From Ichthyophonus hoferi (taxonomy: Eukaryota; Opisthokonta; Ichthyosporea; Ichthyophonida; Ichthyophonidae): a stretch of DNA of 26,388 nt. The stretch is taken from positions 30,460 to 56,847 of the forward strand of contig NAOQ01000014.1 of the NCBI GenBank assembly GCA_002751075.1, written 5' to 3'. A model generated the notes under the pieces. That model was not told the DNA's origin. It was given only the letters and a program-made list of their open reading frames with translations, and made no database searches. This document shows, in pieces, positions 1 through 10,800 of the stretch; position 1 is the stretch's first letter; the number at the start of each line of letters is the position of its first letter. Both the position numbers and the translations under genes were made by a program.

Positions 1-558
1 ATAATCTATACACCAATAATACTTCATACAGTTACCACTAGTAATAGAATCAAACTTGGCTTGCTCTCAAGCCTGGTCCTGCACGTGCTCTCAGTGTGGA
101 CTATGATCATAGCTAAATATGGTAATATATTCTACCCCCATTAAACCTTTAATGTTTTTATTGGCTAAGATTAATATATATCCACTATACAAAGGCCAAT
201 AGAAATACGATAAATAAATAAAACCAAATATATATACAAAGGGAGAGGGGTATTTATATATAGCTATCACATAATTCACCATAATTCACCATAAAATGAT
301 TAACAGCACACCAAGGGCTACATAGCAAGGAAATGGCTGGTTACCATGGTTACTAATATAAATAGTAACAGAAACCATTCACATAGATATAGAGATAGTG
401 ATATAATAGGAAACACTGATGAGTGTATTAAAAATTAAAAATGTCAAGTTACATAACTCTATTAAGAAACATTAATACAATAAGAGATAAATACATTAAT
501 ACTTGATAGTAGAAAGAAATATTACTTTAAATTACATAAACACATCATCAACACTAAC
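1..558 (-). other. CCNT intron 6 (partial), no exon recognised
   Basis: This stretch follows the 5' splice site GAG|GTTAGT of the sixth cyclin exon. The next cyclin-T exon should begin in phase 0 with a Trp-Trp motif, and nothing of that kind is readable on the minus strand here. The DNA is AT-rich single-copy-looking sequence with no recognisable repeat. Confidence 0.5.
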
Positions 559-1248
559 CTCCTTGCCATCTATGGTGTCAGGGAGAACAAATCCTCTCAT
601 CTTACTGGATAGTAGAATCACGGCACATGCCACCACCCTGGGATGGTATTGGATACATACCGTAGATCTTAAACTATATATAATGAAAATCAAAGTTAAG
701 ATTGGTTAGATTTATTACTATGTACTATTCCTACTACTATGTATCTTCCGAGTACCTGTACAAATCTCCGTCTGACCATATACATCCAAGTAAATATATA
801 TGGAAATATAGAGGCAACTGCGGCAACATCACATGGCAAGGAAATCACACTAGACATTAACTGGCTAATATATAACGACTCCTAATTGGCTGTACTAATA
901 TAAATACAGATATAATGTTAACACAAATCATACTTCTAACCACTAATAAGCACGCATATAGGCCAAACATGGGCATATAGTGATCTAATCAAGCACCAAT
1001 GAGAAAAGAATAGTAGGAGCAGGGATTGGCGTAAAGGGATCCACCAATAACCAGCATCTGGTCTTTTCCATGTAAATAAGTCATCCAATAATATAAGCAA
1101 AATAAGAAATCAAACCAATTATAAATAAACGAAACAGAATACATGTCATAAAGCAACTAAACACAGAACAATAATATCACATGATTAATTTAGCTAACCT
1201 GTCATTGACAAAGTTCCAGGCGGTTTGAGCAAAAGATTTGTCACCTGA

Positions 1249-1281
<33 letters not shown>

Positions 1282-3397
1282 ATAGGTATGCAAAAAAGTT
1301 AAAATACCCAGTAAGATCATAATTATTAAATATTACTAACTATCAAGGCAGAAAATAAATTGTGAAAACAAAACCGCATTGAAAGGACAGTTTCAATTAT
1401 GTAAGTCAATATATATATATACGCTTACTCGGTCAATAAATAAAGAAATACTCCAGGGAAAAGAAAAAGAGAAAGAGAATTCGTATACTGGAATTAATCT
1501 CAATCAGAATCATTACTACGTAGGCTTTGATAGATAATCTTTACTATTTGATTAATAGCAGATAATAATTCATTAGAATGGGCTAGATTCTAATTCAAAT
1601 AAACAAATCAATAATCGTTGTAACAGATTGCATATGTTCCAACACTAATTGCCACAAAACAATTGTTAAAATCATCCTTAAAAATAACATTCTAAAAGCC
1701 AGCTTAACCCAACCAATAAATATATATTAAATTAATAAGAAATAGCATTTTTTTAACTTGAACAAGCCAAGAGCTATTACAATTTTACCAACCCATAAAA
1801 TGCAATACAACGTAGCATAGCATAACATAACATACCATAACATACCATAACATAACATAACATAATATAACATAGTATAACATACCATACCATAACATAA
1901 TATAACATAATATAATATAACATAGAAAGAAAGAAAGACATTTGGAGAAAGCAACAACAGTACTTTTCAGAGCTTTGCAGAAACCTAGGAGATATTTATA
2001 TGGATGTTCCACAGTAAGGTCAAAACTAATAGTCTGCAGAAGAATACGTTCATCGTTGAGGAGCTTGGTTTTTATTTGGTTGAATTCCTAGAGGGAGGCA
2101 GAGTTAGTGTAGGATTATATATATGGGTAGAGTAGAGTAAACAGAAGTATATATATATATATATAAAAAACACAAATATAGATGGCATATAGCTAATGCA
2201 CAGACATTATTATTACCTGGTCTATCCCCTAGTTCCTTCTCTAGGGTAAGATAAATGTAGTACCGAGTAGATTGGCTACGGAGAAAAAGAGAAAGTATGT
2301 ACGAGTATAAAGATGGGGTGGTTGAGAGAAAGGAAAGGAAAGAGACGGATGAGAGAGGTGTTACACACCTCTGAATCCTCTCTAGGCATGACCTTTCTCC
2401 CACTCTTAATAAGTTCTGCTTTCATTAGTATCTCCTTCAACTTCTTGGGCGTTTCTTCAACTTTCCCTGCTAGAAACAGACTAACTGTACCCATATCCTG
2501 TAGAGACCATGGATAGGAAGGTGTGGAAGAGAAGGTGAGTGAATGAAGAGATGATATAATAGGAAGAAATAGGAGAGGGAGAAAAACATATATGGGAGAT
2601 GTATGTATGTATGTATGTGAACATACGCATATATACAAACCTTAGGAGGATAATCCAAGAATGACTTATAGACATAGAATCTCTGAAAGAATACTATAGC
2701 GGTGGCTATAGTCAGTTGGGGCCTAGTAGGATAGTAGGTTAAGGTATACATATATTATATATATGTGAGGGTACTCATAATATGTATACGATACAGAGAC
2801 GGAAGAACAAAAGGTTATGCTATACTTGGGTAAGTAGAGAGGGGGGGGGGGATATAGATGGTGGCTAATAGTGTATACAATATTAGTTAGAACATGAACG
2901 TATATGGATAAATATTGCTATATTATATATATATATGATGTATGGAAATATAATATATAGACGTAAATGTCAATATTATATTGTATTTTACTCTAACAAA
3001 TCATTTCTATTGATATATTCATATATACACACCTTTATATGTCATACTAGCCATCTCTCTCACAAATACATTTACATCTTAACTTTACTACACATAAAAG
3101 ACAAACAATACATCATAAAAAAAAAATATATATGCATATAACTCTTTATTTATACTTTAAAAATAAAAAACTCTATCCCATAAACCCTCCCACAAAAATA
3201 AACATATATATCAACAACCAATCAACCATCACACATAAAGGATACATCCTCATCTCCACGCCCACTTCCTGTATAAAAGCTGACCCATCCTTCCTTAGTA
3301 TCATTTCTTCCTCATAAGTCTTTCCATTTAACTGGGTGGGTGTATTTTCTAGTTCTTCCTTGGTGAAATACCAGGATTCATCGTTAGCCTTAGCCAT
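559..3397 (-). CDS. CCNT: Cyclin-T-like transcriptional cyclin, 5' six exons (gene runs off left edge)
   Basis: Regulatory subunit expected to bind CDK9 (P-TEFb), which phosphorylates RNA polymerase II to release paused elongation in the nucleus. Coding exons read on the minus strand: 3397-3246, 2722-2641, 2497-2369, 2087-1964, 1244-1199, 673-559. All junctions are GT-AG with matching phases and give 216 residues. The N-terminus carries the family signature WYFTKEELENTP (from residue 9). It is followed by PQLTIATAIVFFQRFY, then LFLAGKVEETPKK (residues 85-97, first cyclin fold), DERILLQTISFDLTVEHPY and AWNFVNDSLRS. Last comes HPRVVACAVILLSSK ending in DTIDGKE, which matches the TDGK-WW segment of cyclin T. 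Some stretches (AGKVEETPKK, VEHPY) look equally like cyclin K, so T versus K is a preference based mainly on the WYF start and the TDGK-like end. The WW-containing exon, the rest of the second fold and the C-terminal tail were not found in 1-558 and presumably lie to the left. The first intron looks U12-type. Confidence 0.9.
1251..1279. repeat. (AT)n microsatellite in CCNT intron 4
   Basis: Uninterrupted AT dinucleotide run of about 14 units immediately upstream (in transcript sense) of the short 46-base cyclin exon 1199-1244. It sits where a polypyrimidine tract would normally be, so exon 5 has an unusual AT-repeat 3' splice-site context. Confidence 0.95.
1813..1924 (-). repeat. Pentameric TATGT/TATGG minisatellite in CCNT intron 4
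   Basis: About 110 bases built from 5-base units. It reads CATAA/CATAC on the plus strand and TTATG/GTATG on the minus (transcript) strand. It begins about 40 bases inside the intron from the 5' splice site at 1963. Both minus-strand open frames that cross it (tyrosine/cysteine/methionine-rich) are products of the repeat, not genes. Confidence 0.9.
2723..3245 (-). other. U12-type (minor spliceosome) intron, CCNT intron 1
   Basis: On the coding (minus) strand the intron starts GTATCCTTT (3245-3237), an exact match to the U12-type 5' splice site consensus RTATCCTTT. Near its 3' end it has ACCTTAAC (2745-2738), one base off the U12 branch-site consensus TCCTTAAC. The branch adenosines are 16-17 bases before the terminal AG. 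The intron is phase 2 and joins AT|G to encode Met51. It also contains a run of 11 G on the plus strand (2841-2851) and a (GTAT) array near 2600 lies just beyond it in intron 2. The other introns in the window have ordinary U2-type donors. Confidence 0.85.
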
Positions 3398-3923
3398 ACT
3401 GTATGGTTGTATTTGTATTATGTAGACAATTAATCTATCTTATGGTTGTTTTTAATTTCGCTTGTTTTTAGTTTTATTTCCTTCCTCCTTTCCCTTCAAA
3501 TACCTGTTATGTTTTACTTATTAAGTGGATAGTATAGTATAGATAATAAATGAAAATAAAACCTATATATATATTCAAATACTATATGCATAAACTCTAT
3601 ATACTACATATATTTATATAATCAGTTCTCTCTATGCATACATGTACTTGAAATCCCTATTAAGGAACAACAATATACAATTCGGGTCGGGTTGTGATTC
3701 GAATCGTAATGATTTGAATTTTATATTTCATTTATCCCAATATTTCCCTTAACACGTACGTGTATATACATATATTATTATTATTATATAACATTATAGT
3801 TGTTCCTCTCTCTTTCTCCTATATATTATCTTGGGACCTTTATTAATACATTTAGGTACCCTATACATTCATATTATTACAATAATAATTATTATAAACT
3901 CACAGTGGTAATAAGATATAAAC
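3398..3923. promoter_or_regulatory. Head-to-head intergenic interval, candidate bidirectional promoter of CCNT and PRPF6
   Basis: The start codons of the minus-strand cyclin (3397) and plus-strand PRPF6 (3924) are 526 bases apart, pointing away from each other. Both 5' UTRs and promoters must therefore fit here unless there are unseen upstream exons. Two perfect palindromes stand out: ACACGTACGTGT at 3752-3763, which holds two CACGT/ACGTG half sites, and GATTCGAATC at 3696-3705. No TATA box is clearly better than the AT-rich background. Confidence 0.6.
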
Positions 3924-4800
3924 ATGTTTAGGAAACGCCTTGCCTTTATGGATATGAAACCACCTCCTGGCTATGTGCCAGGCTTGGGTCGAGGGTAGGT
4001 GTAGAGACCTTAGCGTATGTGCTGGAGTACTTTTTTATATTACTCTTTTTCTTTGTACCTAATTATATATGTGTGTAGGTGTAGGTGTAGGTGTGTGTGT
4101 GTGTGTGTGTTTATGCGTATGTGTTTGTGTTTGTTCGTGTTTGTTTATATATACCTATATATTTCTCTATAAATAGACATAAGTATGTTGTGTGAATAAG
4201 CCAGACATGAATGAACATGAGAGCTGAGAGCTAATTAATAGTTATATAAAGGGAGATACAGATAGCTTAATTTAACATATTACCTGTAAATATGATCTTG
4301 CCCTCCTTCTGCCCATTCTCCTCTGACTAATTCTGGTTTTACAGTGCGACTGGTTTTACTACCCGTTCAGATATTGGACCTGCGAGAGATCCTGGAGAGA
4401 TTCTGGCGTACGTATAGAGCTCTCTACTACCTTCATGTTATTGTTGTATTATCCATTAAATTATTATTATTTATATTATAATTGTTTATTGCAAATATAC
4501 CCACCTATTGGTAAAGTGTCTTCTGAATCCACTCTCATTGCTATATTTTTAGTATTATCTGTCGAGTATAAAGTGAAAGCGGTAAACCTTTTTGTCGTGA
4601 TGTATTCTAGTTACCATAATAACAAGTAATGCCCATGTGTGTGTATATATATAAGTAGATAGGAGTGTAGTAAGTGCATACCTCTAAGGGATGGTAACAC
4701 AGTGAGCAAGAGAAGCAACGACAGATTGCCGCTGGACAGGATGAGGGTGAGGACAAGGTAGGCTTATTACTCCCTTAACTATACCATATACCTACATACA

Positions 4801-4836
<36 letters not shown>

Positions 4837-7800
4837 TATATAGATATATAGATATCTTATTGGATAAATGTCATGTAATAAAGGAATTGGATGGTATTTT
4901 ATTATTATATACTATATTATACTATGTTATATCATGTTGTATTGTATTGTATTGTGTTATATTATATTATATTGTATAATATTATAGTATATTATCCTGT
5001 ATTATATTATATTGAGTTATACATCAAGTTAAATCCGCCGACATGGCTTTTAAATATATTACACATCTCAACTATAGCCCTATAGAGTACCTATCACATG
5101 ATCATAGACCACTAGGGCACCATACATGGCTGTATAGCAGCATGAGTACAATTATGATTGGTTGTCTTTAACCAGCTCCTGTGCAGGACGAAGGAGATGA
5201 CGAAGGGGATAAGAAAAAGGATGCAGATGATGAACACTATGATGAAGAGTACGGTTATAGTGGTAGTCTGTTTGCTGATGCCACGTGGGACGAAGATGAC
5301 GACGAGGCCGATAATATATACGAAGCTTTAGATGCACGGATGGATAGTAAGAGAAAGGAAAAGAGGTGAATTAGTGTTAGTGTTAATTAGTGCTAATTAG
5401 TGTTAGTATGTATGTGTAGGTAGACTACTTGTTATGCATGGGTGTATATGATGTATATGGTATATAAATGTGTATAGATGAGTATATGTTTTGATTAATT
5501 CAGATCACAGCAATGATTTGTTGTTTACCTCGGTAACTTCCATCATATCATTCTAGACAGGTGATTATATATTTAATGGCCATATATATATATATAGTAT
5601 GTAGGGTATTGTATGTAATATATAGTATAGTATAGTATAGTATATATATATGCGATGAATATTAGTTCAATAGGTATACGGTGGGCTGAATGTATGTATA
5701 TGTGAGATTATGATAGCGTGCATGATAATATGTATATGTATAAATGGATGGATAGAATTATATATATATGGGTGCACTCTCTCACACACATATAAATGTA
5801 CATACAGAGATCAAATAGTAAAGGAAGAGCTCGAAAAACTGCACAAAGAACGCCCTAAACTCCAGACACAGCTTGCTGATGCTAAGGCCAAGTATGTGCT
5901 TTGACTGTCTTCCTACCTCTCTCTCTGTATGGGAGTAGAGTATGATATGATATGATATGGTAGGGTATGGAATAATATGTTAAGTACGAAATGATAATCT
6001 GTAATACTATATTGCATCATGTATGATATAATGTATTGAAGCTAGAAAAACGCAAAGATAAAGTTGAATGTGCTATCTGACAAATTGAATTTTACGTAGT
6101 AGGTAATGCTCGGAGTATATATATTAAAGATAGCCTTTTATAGTATCGATAGTTCCCACCACTTGACCCATTAATACTAGCCAATGCTTGGTCCTTGTTA
6201 GCCCCAAATGGCCTCTAAGCTATGGGCGTGGTGCTTTAATATTAGTGTATTATTGGTGAGTTAATTACTGATTATCCAGGCCTGGGGTAGATTAACACTG
6301 GGTGGTTATGGAAGTAAACACTCTACTATTTAGATAATACATGTGATGTGTGTGGTTCGTTTGGTTGTATGCTTGTCCAATCGCTGTCCTGTTGCTGACT
6401 ATCAAAATGTAACCGTATAATTGTTAATCACACTAAAAAGATTTATGCAAACAATAAAGATTATACGGAATTCCAGGGTGAAAGCTTGGCAATTGCAATA
6501 TAAAATTATGTAATGCATTATAAATAACGAACTATACCTCATACTTGATCAAATAAGAATAATATGTTTGAGTATATAACCTATACAACCCGAGTTATCT
6601 TAATTATACTACTTGTTTAGCCAATAGGTTTTCACCTAACCATGACAAAGTCATAGGCCCGAGTTCTAATAAGGTTAATTACAATTGTTAATTACGAATC
6701 AAACCCAATTATAGGCTGGCTGAGGTGACCATGGAAGAATGGGAGAACATTCCTGAGGTAGGTGACGTCAGGGCGAAAAGACAAAAGACAAAACATAGCT
6801 CTAGACTGGAAAGGTGAGGGATAATGTGTATTAAGTGCCTATGATTGTTTTTGATTTCTTTGCTTTCTCTCTTTCGTTCCTACGTCTCTGTTGACTTCCG
6901 CTTGGTGTTATTCCGCTAGGCCTTGTTTACTTTTATATAATGGTTTAAGGTGTTGATGGCCACTAATTATAGCCTAAGTTACAGTTAAGTATTTAATTAA
7001 AATGAGGACCAATGAAGAATGTTGTATAGGGATTCGTTGTAGACATGACACCTAGTGATTGGGCTTGGAGCTAGACCTATTGGATACATAGGGTGTTACT
7101 ATATAACTGTTAAGGAGTGAGAGTTTCTTAAGAAGGAATGTGATGGGGAAAGGGAGGCAGAGACACGAATATGAAGATAGATGTTGGTGTTTGACTGGAT
7201 AGTGTCTAAGGGCAAGGGGACTGTAATACTAACCTGGTTGTATAGGAATAATGTGTGTATGTATTATAAAATATAGGTAATAGGCCCTGTTGATATCTGG
7301 ACTTATGCATGATTGGATATAGTGTACACACATGTGAACACCGACACAATATATTATAATGGCCTAATTTGTCTAGCCTATCACCTTAATTATGGCTGTC
7401 CCGCGGCTACTGAGGGTAATTTGATGTTATAATTGACCAATTAAGACAGGTACACTGCAGCTACTGCCTCCATGTTAGAGGCTAGTAAGAACATGGGAGC
7501 GATGGTCAACTCGCTGGATAGTCAGACTGTATGTACACTCATGTACTGGTATTCTAATATACATACTAATATACTAATATACGCTCATACTATCATACTA
7601 CTCTACTACTATACTATCATGCTATATTGCCATTACCCTACTACCCATCCTATCATCACCACACTATCCTCTTTGTCTCACTTCTTAGCATTAAAACATA
7701 AATTTTTACCTCCTATTATATCCACCTCTCAGTTCTCTCCAATAGTAATCATCCGTCTCATACCTCCTTCATTAATCTTTCTTAATACCCTTCTATTGGT

Positions 7801-10800
7801 TTCCCCACTTGCATCTGCCCCAATAGTTTCTTTCCATTTATTTTATCTGGGCCAATATTATCACGTCATTTCATTAATCCATTCAGATGTCTTTTATATA
7901 ACTTAACATTATATTTATATCTCTCGTACTGGATTGGGCGTAAGAATTATATTTTTTGAATTTATATTTTGTTTCAAATGTGAGGCAGTGATAATTCAGC
8001 AATGGTATAGTAGTATACTTTACTAAACTATATCACTTTACCTTTACTTATTGAGCCACCTGTGCATGCATATAGTTTTATGTCTTATGTGTACTTAAAT
8101 ACTTAGACCTGTTTCCGCAGATGGCCGGCTTAACGACCCCCTATGGAGGTACTGAATCAACAATGACTGATCTAACTACTATTGGTGATGCTAGAAATTC
8201 CATGTTAAGTGTCAAGTTAGATCAGGTGTGTATATATGATGTAATATAATATAATATAATATGGTATGATATACTATGATATGACGTGATCAATACATTG
8301 ACCCCTATAACTACTATGCCTTTTATCAAATATATTTTCTTGTTATGCTTTGTGATTTGCTTCTTTTTCATTCCTTATATTTTCTAATTACCTGTACTTT
8401 TTTTCTCTTTTACCATTCGTTCTCTGGCTCTATTTTTAGATTATCTGTGTAATGTATTGTACATATAGTATATAGTTTAATCACCTATAATACTTATCCA
8501 CCAATAGATATCATTGTTAGCAAGTCATTCATTTACTCATATGATACTATTGGTCAGTTATCAGACAACGTGAGTGGACAGACTGTGATTGATCCCAAGG
8601 GTTATCTTACCGATCTGCAATCTATGACGTCAGTTAAGGCCGCTAGTGAAGTTGGGTGAGTGATTCTTAACACTCATATCTTACCATTTGTCTTTGTTTC
8701 TTGTATATTTCTTGGAATGTTTTATTTTTATTTTTATTTATTTTTCTATTGTTATATTACTTTATTGCATGTGTTCTCATCCATCATATTTTAATTCTAA
8801 CCGTCTATTAGGCCATTAATATTCCCCACCTACCATCCATTTCTATCATACAACCACAATACCATTTCTACTGTAGTGTTATAGAGTGTATACATATTAC
8901 TATCTTTACCTAACCCTGTGACGTCATAGTGACATCAAGAAGGCGCGTCTACTCCTTAAACAGCTGATCAATACAAACCCCAAGCATGGTCCAGGTATTT
9001 ATATGTATACATTATACGTAATTACTATAATTAAGATAAATATAATTGGCATAATTAGTATACTATACTATATATAGCTCTTTGCTCTCTCTGGTCAGGT
9101 CTTGTTTTATTATAGATATAGGTTAATTATTATTAATTATTATAATTGGTTGTTAATTATTACAGCTATAGATTAATTTTTACGAATATATGTTAATTGC
9201 TGGTAATTAGGTAATTAAGGTAAAGCCAGTAAGACAGACTGGCAGGATAATATGTATCTAGAAAGATGTGTTATTGAAGGGATTCATTGCTGTGCTTGTA
9301 TACATATACATATCACGCATTTATATGTATCTATCATTGGTCCTGGGTTATTAATTATATACTTACCACCCTGACTATTCACATATACTATTATATGCCC
9401 ATATATATATATGACAATTGTTCTCTGTTATTAATTATTTATTTATTTATTGACCATCCTGACTATTCACATATACTATCATATACATCAATTGTTGTAT
9501 GTTATTAATTAATTAATTAATTAATTATCTACTTACCATCCTGATATTACGCAGGCTGGATAGCAGCAGCACGTCTAGAAGAGGTAGCAGGAAAGATGAG
9601 TGCCGCCCGAAAGATTATGATGGACGCCACTGATGAGTGCCCCAAGAATGAGGATGTGTGGCTGGAAGCCGCTAGGTTGATGGTAGGTGATTGGTTGATA
9701 TATATAGCACCGTTATTAGATTGGTTAGATTGATTAGCTTTATTGTGTATCTTATTGTTGCATTATATGCATATATTGTGTATATATGTGGGTATATGTC
9801 ACTTGATTGGCTTACTGTTGAAGATGATTGATCAAAGAATATCTATATATAGATATACACCTGTGTAGTGATTGGTTTACCGCTTCTGTATTTCCTTTTA
9901 TGGGATTATGAGTCATTGAGATACTCTGTATGATTGACCCTGCACTTACATATATTGAGAACTGTAGATACATTATATCATATGTTAGTATACTATACGT
10001 AAGCATCTTATCAAGGGGCACTATACTAACCAATACCCATATTTACCTATATATACCTTCCAATCATATCTACTTATTAATATTAATCTGTACAGACCCC
10101 GGACAATGCCAAGTCTATTGTGGCCCAATCACTTCAAAAGATTCCACAATCTGTTCGCCTATGGGTTAAGGCAGTAGATCTGGAAGTGGAGACTAGATCT
10201 AAGAGACGTGTCATTAGGAAAGGTGCGTGGAGGGATATGGTTGGCTAGGGCCGCATCACCTGCCTGTGCTTGATTGGTCAATCTTTCAGGACCCATTATT
10301 TATTGGTGTTGTTTTTTATCACCCACTTATAACACATACATAGTTTTATATGGTCCAATATAAAACAATTAGATACGGTTTAATGCATTCTTTAGGCATT
10401 TATTTGTATATGTATATTTATCGTTTCTATTGGCTTTTTTACACATTTGCTCACTTACCACATATCTCTTTCTCTTTTTCTTTTTCTCTTTCACCTTCTC
10501 TCTCTCTTTTTTTCTTTCTCCTTTTCCTTGTCTTGTCCTCTTTCTCCTTTTCTTTTTCTTTTATGCAGCCCTTGATGCCCTACCTAACAGTGTTAGATTG
10601 TGGAAGATGGCTGTAGAGATGGAGGACCAAGAGAATGCCCTAGTTATGCTCAGTCGAGCAGTAGAATGCTGCCCACAGGTACAGTTTAATAATTTACACA
10701 GGCATATACATACAGATATAGATACATACATACACACTTACCTATATACTTATATGTATGTATGTTTGTGATTGTACTAACTGACCCACGCCTTGCTATG

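Larger units (their letters stand above)
3924..6813 (+). other. PRPF6 N-terminal PRP1 domain (exons 1-6)
   Basis: Residues 1 to about 184. This is the conserved Prp1/Prp6 N-terminal region: a basic start, [20 protein letters not shown], an acidic Asp/Glu-rich segment (residues about 55-105), [16 protein letters not shown], then a Lys/Glu-rich helix and [13 protein letters not shown]. In the family this part contacts other tri-snRNP components and is a phosphorylation target; that role is from family knowledge. Intron 5 (5892-6714, 823 bases) is the longest intron of the gene. Confidence 0.9.

Noticed and set aside
61-120. Possible seventh cyclin exon on the minus strand
   Set aside because: A TTTAG acceptor-like site is followed by frames with early stops and no Trp-Trp motif expected after the TDGK-like segment.
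1727-2012. Minus-strand Tyr/Cys/Met-rich open frames
   Set aside because: Only the part above 1964 (EHPYKYLLGFCKALK) is a real cyclin exon; the rest reads through the donor into the pentamer array.
3685-3710. tRNA T-arm-like GATTCGAATC
   Set aside because: No matching acceptor, D or anticodon arms nearby; treated as a palindrome in the divergent promoter.
10350-10771. Plus-strand open frames of 88 and 113 residues
   Set aside because: They are composites of a pyrimidine tract in intron 12 with PRPF6 exon 13 (10569-10678); only the exon part is coding.
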